From contig CAKQWM010000003.1 in NCBI GenBank assembly GCA_934278995.1, forward strand, positions 124,001 to 188,000: a DNA stretch of 64,000 nt. The letters run 5' to 3'. Positions within the stretch are counted from its first letter, which is position 1, and the number at the start of each line of letters is the position of its first letter. Position numbers and translations under genes: made by a program. Below are positions 17,856 to 25,540 of this stretch, piece after piece. The notes under the pieces are model-generated. The model did not search any database. It was not told where the DNA came from and saw only the letters and a list, made by a program, of their open reading frames with translations. The stretch is from an uncultured Clostridia bacterium (lineage in GTDB: Bacteria > Bacillota > Clostridia > Christensenellales > Borkfalkiaceae).

Positions 17856-17942
17856 ACAGAATAACAGACGAGTTCAAATAAAAATTTATTCTAATCACTT
17901 ATTCGCATTGGCGATATGCTCCCGAAAGGGAGCGTTTTTTTT
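17856..17942 (+). ncRNA. tracrRNA
   Basis: The anti-repeat at 17854-17879 pairs with the crRNA repeat. There is a 6-bp lower stem (GUUUGA with UUCAAAU, one wobble), a bulge of 2 nt (GA, repeat side) against 4 nt (GAGU, tracr side), then 4 bp, one unpaired U in the repeat, and 12 bp. The 2-by-4 bulge matches the S. pyogenes architecture. A small hairpin (TCGC-ATTG-GCGA) and a terminator hairpin follow. With the predicted start, the transcript is only about 87 nt. Conservation of the pairing also fixes the array orientation. Confidence 0.88.
17918..17942 (+). terminator. tracrRNA terminator
   Basis: Perfect 6-bp stem GCTCCC/GGGAGC with a GAAA tetraloop, followed after one base by eight T residues. 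Confidence 0.9.
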
Positions 17943-17963
17943 GCTCCGTTATTCACTTTTTAT

Positions 17964-17992
17964 ATTATAACATACTTACTATCATTTGTAAA
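17964..17992 (-). promoter_or_regulatory. Predicted cas9 operon promoter
   Basis: On the minus strand TTTACA (17987-17992), a 17-nt spacer and TATAAT (17964-17969) form the best promoter upstream of cas9. Transcription from about 17957 would cross the whole tracrRNA gene in antisense before reaching cas9, giving a leader of about 155 nt. Confidence 0.6.
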
Positions 17993-18056
17993 TACTTACC
18001 TGGAAAAAATTTCAGACAGCCAAAAAATTGAGATATTCAACTACCTTTGGTATAGT

Positions 18057-18097
18057 AAAAACTCCTCGCGCGCCGTTAAGACGGACGAGGAGTTTTT
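18057..18097. terminator. Bidirectional terminator between pgcA and the cas locus
   Basis: ACTCCTCG (18061-18068) pairs with CGAGGAGT (18086-18093), with A/T-runs on both sides. It should stop the pgcA transcript before the cas9 promoter and insulate the two units. The rest of 17993-18255 shows no gene. Confidence 0.75.
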
Positions 18098-18255
18098 CGG
18101 TTTTTATGACTGCATATTACGCAACTTTTAAGTTTTTTTGACTGTGCTTTTGCTTACGTTGCGGAAAATTTGTAATAAGTCGATTGATTTTTATAGGTTA
18201 AAAATTATGAAATGATTTGATATTTGCGCGCCAAAAAATATAAATCGATTTGATT

Positions 18256-19986
18256 TTACGCGTTAAAAATTTTTTCAAAAGCGGAGGACAAGTCGATAAA
18301 TTTTTGATTGGCAAGTTCACGCGTTTTTGCGCAAACGGAATAGTAAATTTTAAGTTTAGGCTCTGTTCCGCTCGGTCTCACGCAGACAAAACCTCCGTTA
18401 TTAAGTTCGTAATACAAACAATTAAGGTTTGAATACTCCATTTGTTCAATCTTACCGTCACAATATCTTACGCCGATAAGATAATCACGAACGGCAAGAA
18501 CCTTTTCGTCGCCTATTTGTTCGACGTTTTTACGTCTTAATGAATCGACTTTTTCATTCATTTCGTCCATTGCGGTAAGACCTTTAAAACCGATGCTTAT
18601 CGTTTTATCTATAAAATAGCCGTATTTTTTATAAATATCTTCCAAAACGTCGAATACCGATACTTTTTTATACGTATAATAGCAAACGAGTTCGGCAAAA
18701 AGCATGCTTGCCACGACCGCGTCTTTATCCCTTACGTAAGTACCGCGAAGATATCCGCAACTTTCTTCAAACCCGAATTCAAAAGCGCCTTTTCCGCATT
18801 CTTCAGCCTGTTTGATTTTTTCGCCGATAAATTTAAACCCGACGGGTGTTTCTTTTAATTCCACGCCGAAATCGTCGGCAACGCATTTTGCCAAGCCTGT
18901 CGAAACAAAACTTTTAACCACAAAACTGTCTTTTTTAAGTTTGTTTTCTTCTTTTAATCTTGTTAAAATATAGTTAAGCAATAAAACGCCGACCTGATTG
19001 CCTGAAAGAGCGACGAATTCGCCTTTTTTATCACGGAGAGCAACTCCTAACCTGTCGCAATCGGGATCGGTTCCGAAAACTACGTCGGCGTTCGTTTTGT
19101 TCGCAAGAGCAATGGCTTTTGCAAGCGTTTCTTTATATTCGGGATTAGGAACTTCAACGGTGGAAAATTCCGTGTCGGGTACGGTCTGTTCGGTAACGAC
19201 CTGCGCGTTGATGCCCATAGTTTTCAAAACCGTGGTAACAGGTTCAAAGCCTGTCCCGTGTACGGGCGTATAAACGAGTTTAATATTGCCGCCCTCTTTT
19301 TTTACGGCTTCCTTGGAAAGACCGAGGCTTATAACGCGGTCGTAATAAGTTTGTTCAAACGTTTCGCTTAAAAGGGTTACGTCGTAACCGGCAAATTGCT
19401 CGTCCGATGCGTTTACGTCAAAATTAAACCCTTCAACCGAAAGATAATCTGTAATTTCGCTCATATATCCGACGATAACCTGCGTGGCTTCGGGCGCTGT
19501 TTGCGCCCCGTCGCTTCCGTAAACCTTGTAACCGTTATATTCCTTGGGATTATGGCTTGCCGTAATCATTATGCCCGCGACGCATCCGTTATTTCTCACG
19601 GCATAACTAAGCATGGGTACGGGCCTTGCCTTTTTATAAAGATAAACTTTGATTCCGTTTTTCAAAAGAACTCCGACGGCGGCGAGAGCAAATTCGCGTG
19701 ATTTTCTCCTTGTGTCGTACGAAACCGCAACGCCTTTATTTTGTCCGTTTATACTCAAAATATAGCGACACAATCCCTGCGCCGCGCGTTTCACGGTATA
19801 AACGTTCATTTTGTTTTTGCCAAAACCTATAATACCCCTCATTCCGCCGGTACCGAATTTGAGTTCTCCGCCGAAACGATATTCGATTTCTTTGTCGTCA
19901 CCCGCTATCGATTGAAGTTCCTTTTTACCTTCGGCACTCAATCTCGGATCGTTAAGCCAAGAATTATATAACGATAAATAATCCAT
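18256..19986 (-). CDS. pgcA: Phosphoglucomutase/phosphomannomutase family (alpha-D-phosphohexomutase)
   Basis: A 576-residue phosphohexomutase that interconverts hexose-1- and -6-phosphates, feeding UDP-glucose and glycolipid or wall polymer synthesis. The catalytic phosphoserine loop TASHNPKEYNGYKVYG, the metal-binding loop DPDCDRLG and the C-terminal phosphate-binding loop SGTEPKLKIYY are all present. Length and the N-terminal YNSWLNDPRLS block match the Bacillus PgcA-type enzymes rather than short GlmM. The open frame extends to 20004, but GAGGGG sits 4 nt before the ATG at 19984-19986, which is preferred. It appears monocistronic. Confidence 0.92.
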   Translation of the reverse strand: MDYLSLYNSWLNDPRLSAEGKKELQSIAGDDKEIEYRFGGELKFGTGGMRGIIGFGKNKMNVYTVKRAAQGLCRYILSINGQNKGVAVSYDTRRKSREFALAAVGVLLKNGIKVYLYKKARPVPMLSYAVRNNGCVAGIMITASHNPKEYNGYKVYGSDGAQTAPEATQVIVGYMSEITDYLSVEGFNFDVNASDEQFAGYDVTLLSETFEQTYYDRVISLGLSKEAVKKEGGNIKLVYTPVHGTGFEPVTTVLKTMGINAQVVTEQTVPDTEFSTVEVPNPEYKETLAKAIALANKTNADVVFGTDPDCDRLGVALRDKKGEFVALSGNQVGVLLLNYILTRLKEENKLKKDSFVVKSFVSTGLAKCVADDFGVELKETPVGFKFIGEKIKQAEECGKGAFEFGFEESCGYLRGTYVRDKDAVVASMLFAELVCYYTYKKVSVFDVLEDIYKKYGYFIDKTISIGFKGLTAMDEMNEKVDSLRRKNVEQIGDEKVLAVRDYLIGVRYCDGKIEQMEYSNLNCLYYELNNGGFVCVRPSGTEPKLKIYYSVCAKTRELANQKFIDLSSAFEKIFNA

Positions 19987-20073
19987 AAACCCCTCTCTGA
20001 ACACGATTTAATTTGTTTAAGTATATTTTACACTTATACCGAAGTTTTTACAAGCGATTTTAAAGCCTTTGAC

Positions 20074-20880
20074 TTAAAACTGCTTTCGTTTATCCAAAAA
20101 TTCGGAAAGGTTTTTATATAATATCCGCTCGACGTCGTTTGTATCGTAACCTTTTTTAAGCAAATAATCTTTGAGGATATCTTCAAAGGAATAATCGGAA
20201 AAACCCGACGGAAATTCTTCGCAACCGTAAAAATCCGTCCCTAACGCGAGGTTTTCAGCGCCAAAGTTTTGAACGAAATAGTCTATATGTTTGTAAACGT
20301 CGTAAACGTCAGCCACTTGCTTGCTTGTCAAAAAAGGTTTGTAAAAGGTCAGCCCGATAATCCCGCCCGACGACACTATCTCTTTTATCTGCCCGTATTT
20401 TATGTTTCTCGGATGATTTTTTAAATCGTAAAAACAAGTGTGCGAGCATATTATTTTATCGGTATAATTAAAAGCGTCGTAAAAACTTTTTTCGCACAGA
20501 TGCGAAACGTCGAGATATATCCCCCTATTTTTAAGCGCCTTTATTACTTCTTTTCCGCGCTTTTTAATTTTGCCGTCGCAATACGCGCCGTAAGCAAGGT
20601 TGTTTTCATAATTCCAGGTAAGCCCGACGTATATCGGATTGAAATATAAAAGTCCGTGTATCAGGTTAAAAATATCTTCTTCGTAAGAAAAGTCCTCGAA
20701 GGCAAAATAAAGATTTCTTTTTTTGATTTTCAAAAATTCGTTCAGCAAATTTTTAGTATAAACGTAATCTGCTTTTTTGAAAATTGCCCCTACGATTGCG
20801 TTTTCGCCGTCGTTATAACTAATTAAAATTTTTCTGAAATCTTTATCGGTCAGATAATCGTTATGAAAGTCTGCAATCAT
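20074..20880 (-). CDS. Membrane dipeptidase family (M19) protein
   Basis: A 268-residue TIM-barrel metallopeptidase of the renal dipeptidase family, which cleaves dipeptides including D-amino-acid forms. Zinc-site features visible are DFHND near the N-terminus (HxD), the AFEDF glutamate region, LDVSHL, ICSHTC and GTDFYG. The HPRN motif (NHPRNIKYGQI) after the second His is typical of the family. At 268 residues it is shorter than the usual 310-400, with compact loops but all metal-binding blocks present. No signal peptide is seen, so it should be cytosolic. A TATAAT lies only 6 nt from the ATG on the minus strand, but no matching -35 was found. Confidence 0.85.
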   Translation of the reverse strand: MIADFHNDYLTDKDFRKILISYNDGENAIVGAIFKKADYVYTKNLLNEFLKIKKRNLYFAFEDFSYEEDIFNLIHGLLYFNPIYVGLTWNYENNLAYGAYCDGKIKKRGKEVIKALKNRGIYLDVSHLCEKSFYDAFNYTDKIICSHTCFYDLKNHPRNIKYGQIKEIVSSGGIIGLTFYKPFLTSKQVADVYDVYKHIDYFVQNFGAENLALGTDFYGCEEFPSGFSDYSFEDILKDYLLKKGYDTNDVERILYKNLSEFLDKRKQF

Positions 20881-21004
20881 ATTTTCATTATATGTTCAGG
20901 CAAACATTTTATTTATTATGTAAAACATAATAATGTCAAAAACAGACGATATATTGCGTAATTTTTAAAATTATTATGTTTACGTAACGCTTTGGTCCGG
21001 ACAT

Positions 21005-21037
21005 AAAAAACGAGCCGTAAAGAAATGGCTCGCTTTT
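21005..21037 (-). terminator. Terminator after the cyclophilin gene
   Basis: On the minus strand GCGAGCC and GGCTCG form a hairpin followed by six T residues, directly after the cyclophilin stop codon. Confidence 0.8.
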
Positions 21038-21046
21038 ATATTTGCT

Positions 21047-21565
21047 TTAATATTTTACGGGATCGGGATATTCGGCTCCGAAAGTATCGACGGTTGCGGT
21101 TTTAATAACAACGGACGTAACGGGTTTATCGAATCGGTCTGTTTTCGTCGCGGCAATTTTATCGACCGCGTCCATTCCTTCCGTTACTTTGCCGAAAGCG
21201 GCGTACTGCCCGTCAAGGTAAGGGGCGTCTTTATGCATAATAAAAAATTGAGAACCCGCGGAATTCGGCATCATTGTCCGCGCCATCGAAACTACTCCCC
21301 TCGTATGTTTAAGGTTATTGTTTTTAAATCCGTTTGCCGAAAACTCGCCTTTAATCGTGTACCCGGGACCACCCGTCCCGCGTCCTTGCGGATCGCCGCC
21401 CTGTATCATGAAGCCTTCGATAACGCGATGGAAACATATCCCGTCGTAAAAGCCGTCGGAAACGAGTTTAATAAAATTATTTACCGTATTCGGCGCTACT
21501 TCGGGATATAATTCTATCTTAATCGTATCGCCGTCTTTCATATTGAACGTGACTATGGGATTCAT
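21047..21565 (-). CDS. Peptidyl-prolyl cis-trans isomerase, cyclophilin type
   Basis: A 172-residue cytosolic cyclophilin (no signal peptide) that accelerates prolyl isomerisation during folding. The hallmark blocks are FHRVIEGFMIQGGDPQGRG (catalytic Arg, Phe and Gln residues), SAGSQFFIM and LDGQYAAFGKV. AAGGAG precedes the ATG. It is one base downstream of the dCMP deaminase stop codon and ends in its own terminator, so the two genes form a short operon with no obvious functional link. Confidence 0.95.
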   Translation of the reverse strand: MNPIVTFNMKDGDTIKIELYPEVAPNTVNNFIKLVSDGFYDGICFHRVIEGFMIQGGDPQGRGTGGPGYTIKGEFSANGFKNNNLKHTRGVVSMARTMMPNSAGSQFFIMHKDAPYLDGQYAAFGKVTEGMDAVDKIAATKTDRFDKPVTSVVIKTATVDTFGAEYPDPVKY

Positions 21566-21566
21566 T

Positions 21567-22019
21567 TTAATTCTCCTTGTATTTTATTACCTCGACGCCT
21601 GCCTCGTTAAAAATTTTCATTGAAAAATCATCGGGATAGCCTTCGTTGTAAATAACCTTTTTTATGCCTGCGTTAATTATCAATTTACAGCAAATTACGC
21701 AGGGTTGATGGGTGCAGTAAAGGGTTGCGCCTTCTAAAGAAATTCCGAGTTTTGCCGCCTGACAAACAGCGTTTTGTTCGGCGTGTACGGCGTAACAAAG
21801 TTCGTGACGGGTACCGCTTTCTATATTCAAATCTCTTCTAAGACACGTTTGCCTTTCTTTACAACTTTTAATTCCGGAAGGCGCGCCGTTATAACCGGTA
21901 GTCAAAATACGCTTTTCCCGAACGATTACCGCGCCTATTTGTCTGTTATCCTGATAACAACTCGACCAGCTGCCGACGACTTTCGCCATTTCAATAAATC
22001 TCTTATCCCATTTGTCCAT
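21567..22019 (-). CDS. dCMP deaminase (ComEB-like cytidine/deoxycytidylate deaminase)
   Basis: A 150-residue zinc deaminase that converts dCMP to dUMP for dTMP synthesis. Zinc ligands are His79 and the catalytic Glu81 in HAEQNA, plus Cys107 and Cys110 in PCVIC. The extended N-terminal half with Cys-rich SCKERQTCLRRDL and the GYNGAPSG motif is characteristic of deoxycytidylate deaminases rather than cytidine deaminases. It heads the two-gene unit with cyclophilin. Confidence 0.93.
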   Translation of the reverse strand: MDKWDKRFIEMAKVVGSWSSCYQDNRQIGAVIVREKRILTTGYNGAPSGIKSCKERQTCLRRDLNIESGTRHELCYAVHAEQNAVCQAAKLGISLEGATLYCTHQPCVICCKLIINAGIKKVIYNEGYPDDFSMKIFNEAGVEVIKYKEN

Positions 22020-22059
22020 GTTTTAACGTTACTCGCTTTTCGGTATAAAATTTCGGCGC

Positions 22060-22111
22060 AAAAATCGTTATTTTTTAAATATTTTAAAAATCGTTATTTT
22101 TTAAATATTTT
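22060..22111. repeat. 26-bp perfect tandem duplication
   Basis: Two exact 26-bp copies (22060-22085 and 22086-22111), beginning AAAAATCGTTATTTTTT, lie in the divergent interval between the dCMP deaminase gene and groES. Nothing else was seen in 22112-22290. Confidence 0.9.
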
Positions 22112-22298
22112 AAAATATTCGGTAATAGCGCGCGCCGTTTATAAATCAAATATATCATAATTTGTTTTTTTTTGCAAGAATTTTTATAAAAGTTAGGCTT
22201 TTTCTTATCCGTTTTGATGTTAACAGCCTGTATCGGGTTCAAAAAAAATATTTTCGACAAATAATTCAATATATTTTTTATTATCTGCCCTCAAAACG

Positions 22299-22358
22299 TT
22301 GACATTTTTTTAAAACCGACTATAATTACAATTAGCAATCTCAAAGAAAGAGTGCTAA
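22299..22358 (+). promoter_or_regulatory. groESL promoter with CIRCE operator
   Basis: TTGACA (22299-22304), a 16-nt spacer and TATAAT (22321-22326) are followed by a CIRCE element at 22332-22358. This is TTAGCAATC, a 9-nt spacer and GAGTGCTAA, with one mismatch from the consensus in the left arm. CIRCE is the binding site of the HrcA repressor, so groESL should be HrcA-controlled. hrcA is not in this window. Confidence 0.9.
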
Positions 22359-22389
22359 AAATACAAAAATCATTGGGAGGATTCTTAAA

Positions 22390-22674
22390 ATGAAAATCAA
22401 ACCATTATTCGATAAGGTCGTAGTCAAGGCTACAGACAAAGAAGAAACGACGAAAAGCGGATTTATTCTTCCTTCATCGTCTCAGGAAAAACAACAAACG
22501 GCGACCGTCGTTGCGGTAGGTCCCGGCGGACTTATCGACGGAAAGGAAGTTACGATGCAGGTTAAAGTCGGCGATACGGTGCTTTACGCAAAGTACTCGG
22601 GAAGCGACTTTAAAGTTGACGGAGAAGAATTTACCATTATTCGTCAAAGCGATATCTTAGCGATAGTTGAATAA
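22390..22674 (+). CDS. groES: Co-chaperonin GroES
   Basis: A 94-residue heptameric lid of the GroEL chamber. The start MKIKPLFDKVVVK, the mobile loop region (KSGFILPSSSQEK) and the roof and C-terminal strands (GEEFTIIRQSDILAIVE) match the family. It is preceded by GGGAGG and the CIRCE-controlled promoter and lies 12 nt before groEL. Confidence 0.97.
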   Translation: MKIKPLFDKVVVKATDKEETTKSGFILPSSSQEKQQTATVVAVGPGGLIDGKEVTMQVKVGDTVLYAKYSGSDFKVDGEEFTIIRQSDILAIVE

Positions 22675-22686
22675 GGAGGCAAAATT

Positions 22687-24309
22687 ATGGCTAAACAAAT
22701 TAAAACCGGAGAGGAAGCAAGAAAGGCTCTCGAAACAGGCGTAAACACGCTTGCAAATACCGTAAAAATTACGTTAGGTCCCAAAGGCAGAAACGTTGTT
22801 CTCGATAAAAAATACGGTGCACCTCTTATCACTAACGACGGCGTTACGATTGCGAAGGAAATTGAACTTGAAGATCCGTTTGAAAACATGGGCGCTCAAC
22901 TCGTAAAAGAAGTTTCGACAAAAACCAACGACGTAGCGGGCGACGGCACGACTACCGCAGTCGTTCTGGCTCAGGCAATGATAAAAGAAGGTCTTAAAAA
23001 CTTAGCGGCAGGCGCAAACCCCATTATATTGAAGAAAGGTATAATGAAAGCGGTCGATACGGCTGTCGAATCGTTAAAAGCATCGTCAAAAGTGGTTGAC
23101 GGCAAAAAAGCAATCGAACAAGTCGCTTCGATTTCCGCCGGCGACGAAGACGTGGGCAAACTTATAGCCGACGCTATGGAAAAAGTCGGCAAAGACGGCG
23201 TAATAACCGTTCAGGAAAGTAAAACCATGAAAACCGACCTTACTACCGTCGAAGGTATGCAGTTCGACCGCGGTTACGCCTCTGCGTATATGGTAACCAA
23301 CACCGACAAAATGGAAGCCGTACTCGACTCCCCCGTTATTTTGATTACCGATAAAAAAATATCGTCTATCCAAGAAATTTTACCCGTTATAGAACCCATC
23401 GCGCAACAAGGTATGAGGCTTTTGATTATCGCCGACGACGTTGAAGGCGATGCTTTGGCGGCGCTCGTCGTCAACAAGTTAAAAGGCGTATTTAATTGCG
23501 TAGCCGTTAAAGCGCCCGGTTTCGGCGACAGAAGAAAAGCGATGCTTGAAGATATCGCGGTTCTGACCGGCGGCAGAGTTTTATCGTCCGATCTCGGTCT
23601 GGAATTTAAAGATTTCACTATGGATATGCTCGGTAAAGCCGTTCAGGTAAAAGTAGATAAAGACAATACGACCATTATCGACGGCGCGGGCGATTCTAAA
23701 GAAATCAAAGCAAGAATCGAGGCAATCAAAACTCAGATCGGCGAAACAACTTCCGATTATGACAGAGAAAAACTTCAGGAAAGACTTGCTAAACTTGCGG
23801 GCGGCGTAGCCGTTATTAACGTCGGTGCGGCAACGGAAGTAGAAATGAAAGAAAAGAAACTGCGTATCGAAGACGCTTTGGCTGCAACGAGAGCCGCCGT
23901 TGAAGAAGGCATCGTTCCCGGTGGCGGAATCGCATTGTTAAATACCGTTCCTTCCGTCAAACGCCTCGCTCAGACCTTAAAGGGCGACGAAAAGACGGGC
24001 GCCGAAATAGTGGCTAAAGCGGTAGAAGCGCCGTTAAGACAAATCGCTGCAAACGCAGGACTCGACGGTTCGGTAATATTAAACAAAGTTACTACCGCAA
24101 AAAAACCCGAATACGGCTTCAATTTCCTGACGAACGAATATACCGATATGGTAAAATCGGGCATAATAGATCCTACCAAGGTAGCGCGTTGCGCTTTGCA
24201 AAATTCCGCTTCGATTGCTTCTACCCTTTTGACAACCGAAAGTCTGGTAACGGATATTCCTCAGCCGGAAGTAAGTCAACCAAACCCCAACATGGGCGGA
24301 ATGTATTGA
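22687..24309 (+). CDS. groEL: Chaperonin GroEL
   Basis: A 540-residue ATP-dependent chaperonin that folds proteins in a double-ring chamber. LGPKGRNVVLDKKYG and NDGVTIAKEIELEDPFEN are clear, as are the ATP-site GDGTTTAVVLAQ and the catalytic Asp region EEGIVPGGGIAL. The C-terminal tail is short: it ends NPNMGGMY with a single GGM instead of the usual run of GGM repeats. This should slightly change the chamber floor. It forms an operon with groES and has a strong terminator 22 nt downstream. Confidence 0.98.
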   Translation: MAKQIKTGEEARKALETGVNTLANTVKITLGPKGRNVVLDKKYGAPLITNDGVTIAKEIELEDPFENMGAQLVKEVSTKTNDVAGDGTTTAVVLAQAMIKEGLKNLAAGANPIILKKGIMKAVDTAVESLKASSKVVDGKKAIEQVASISAGDEDVGKLIADAMEKVGKDGVITVQESKTMKTDLTTVEGMQFDRGYASAYMVTNTDKMEAVLDSPVILITDKKISSIQEILPVIEPIAQQGMRLLIIADDVEGDALAALVVNKLKGVFNCVAVKAPGFGDRRKAMLEDIAVLTGGRVLSSDLGLEFKDFTMDMLGKAVQVKVDKDNTTIIDGAGDSKEIKARIEAIKTQIGETTSDYDREKLQERLAKLAGGVAVINVGAATEVEMKEKKLRIEDALAATRAAVEEGIVPGGGIALLNTVPSVKRLAQTLKGDEKTGAEIVAKAVEAPLRQIAANAGLDGSVILNKVTTAKKPEYGFNFLTNEYTDMVKSGIIDPTKVARCALQNSASIASTLLTTESLVTDIPQPEVSQPNPNMGGMY

Positions 24310-24330
24310 TGTAAAAAATTAAACATACTA

Positions 24331-24358
24331 AAAAAGTCGCTTTTTAGCGACTTTTTTT
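24331..24358 (+). terminator. groESL terminator
   Basis: AAAAAGTCGC and GCGACTTTTTTT form a hairpin with a T-run just after groEL. Confidence 0.85.
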
Positions 24359-24534
24359 ATGTTGTCAAAATTTGCATAAGTAAATAGATTTAACGACTTG
24401 TCAAACTTAACCCGCGTAATTATATAATTTCAAAATTAACCGAGTACTTCGCCTTACAAAATTCTTTTAGGGATAATTATCGGAATCTCAACGTTTTTGA
24501 TTTTTTAAATCGACGCTAAAAAATAAATCGCTTG

Positions 24535-24756
24535 TCAATGCCGATGATGCCCGTGGCAATCACATTCTTCCGAAGCGCAAACTTTTTCGGAAGACTCGTC
24601 AACGATTCCGTCGATTTTAATAGAAGCGTAATCCATATTGAAGTTTTCGATACACTTTCCGCAATTATCGCAAAGTTTGGTAGGATCTAGATCGCAAAAT
24701 TCACATTCTCCGCAATCGATACAATCGCGGTCGTACAATACACATTTATCTTTCAT
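24535..24756 (-). CDS. Cys-rich small protein, possible metal binder
   Basis: A 73-residue protein divergent from lexA with twelve cysteines and a His-rich end. CIDCGECEFC, CDNCGKC and a final CDCHGHHRH suggest binding of an iron-sulfur cluster or zinc. I do not recognise a named family. There is no signal peptide or membrane segment. It is convergent with groEL and separated from lexA by about 100 bp that contains the LexA box, so co-regulation in the SOS response is possible but untested. The clustered Cys pattern makes a real gene more likely than a chance frame. Confidence 0.65.
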   Translation of the reverse strand: MKDKCVLYDRDCIDCGECEFCDLDPTKLCDNCGKCIENFNMDYASIKIDGIVDESSEKVCASEECDCHGHHRH

Positions 24757-24800
24757 AGCAAATAATTTTAAAAAATAATTTATAAAAAATTAAAAAAATA

Positions 24801-24839
24801 GAACGAATGTTTGACAAAGCAAAAAGCATGTGTTATCAT
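24801..24839 (+). promoter_or_regulatory. lexA promoter with overlapping LexA box
   Basis: GAACGAATGTTT (24801-24812) differs at one position from the Gram-positive SOS box GAAC-N4-GTTC and overlaps the -35 TTGACA (24811-24816). The -10 is TATCAT (24834-24839), 17 nt away, with an upstream TG. This fits autorepression by LexA. Confidence 0.7.
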
Positions 24840-24858
24840 TTTTACGTGAGGTGCAAAA

Positions 24859-25455
24859 ATGAGTTATAATAAAAACCGCGAAGAAGAAGTTCTTGAGTAT
24901 ATAACCGACTACGTATCCAAAGAAGGCTATCCCCCGACGGTAAGGGAAATTTGCCGTGACGTCGGGTTTGCTTCTACTTCGACAGCGCAATATTATCTTA
25001 AAAAACTCGAAACCCGCGGTTCGATTTCTTTCGGCGGCGCGAAAAACAGAGCAATTTCCATAAAGATAAAACCTTCAAAAAATGCAATTTACGTCCCTCT
25101 CGTCGGTACGGTAACGGCAGGCGCGCCCATTTTAGCCGTCGAAAATATTGAAGGTTATTATCCTCTGCCGGAAGAATTTCACGGCATCGGCGACGTGTTT
25201 ATGCTAAGCGTAAGCGGTGACAGTATGATTGACGCAGGCATTTACGACGGCGATAAAATCATCGTGGAAAAAACTTCGTATTGCGATCAGGGTGAAATCG
25301 TCGTTGCCTTAATAGATGATTCGGCAACGTGCAAACGCTTTTTTAAACGTGACGGCAAAATAATACTTCATCCTGAAAACGAAAGACTTTCCGATATTGT
25401 TTTAGATGAAGTATCAATAATAGGAAAGGTAAAAGGTTTGGTCAGAAAGTTTTAA
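24859..25455 (+). CDS. lexA: SOS repressor LexA
   Basis: A 198-residue two-domain repressor-protease. The N-terminal winged helix contains GYPPTVREICRDVGFAST. The Ala87-Gly88 cleavage site is in VTAGAPILA, with catalytic Ser122 (SVSGDSM) and Lys159 (ATCKRFF). RecA filaments trigger self-cleavage and release SOS genes. A GAGGTG ribosome site precedes the ATG, and the promoter carries its own LexA box. The gene is followed by a terminator shared with ynbB. Confidence 0.97.
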   Translation: MSYNKNREEEVLEYITDYVSKEGYPPTVREICRDVGFASTSTAQYYLKKLETRGSISFGGAKNRAISIKIKPSKNAIYVPLVGTVTAGAPILAVENIEGYYPLPEEFHGIGDVFMLSVSGDSMIDAGIYDGDKIIVEKTSYCDQGEIVVALIDDSATCKRFFKRDGKIILHPENERLSDIVLDEVSIIGKVKGLVRKF

Positions 25456-25510
25456 AAAATCTTTGATTTTATCGATGATTTTAAAAGTTTTTATGAACTT
25501 CATAATTTTA

Positions 25511-25540
25511 CGCGCGACGGTATTGTCGCGCGTTTTTTTT
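25511..25540. terminator. Bidirectional terminator between lexA and ynbB
   Basis: A perfect 8-bp stem CGCGCGAC/GTCGCGCG with eight T residues on the plus strand touches the stop codon of the convergent ynbB gene. Confidence 0.85.

Noticed and set aside
17851..17879. Repeat-like sequence upstream of cas9 read as a stray CRISPR repeat
   Set aside because: It matches the array repeat only in its middle, is followed by a terminator hairpin in the opposite sense, and pairs with the crRNA, so it is the tracrRNA anti-repeat.
20878..20920. Leaderless promoter at the M19 dipeptidase gene
   Set aside because: A TATAAT lies 6 nt from the ATG, but no -35 or extended -10 was found at the proper distance.
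22112..22290. Possible small RNA in the groES upstream interval
   Set aside because: Only AT-rich sequence is seen, with no promoter-terminator pair on either strand.
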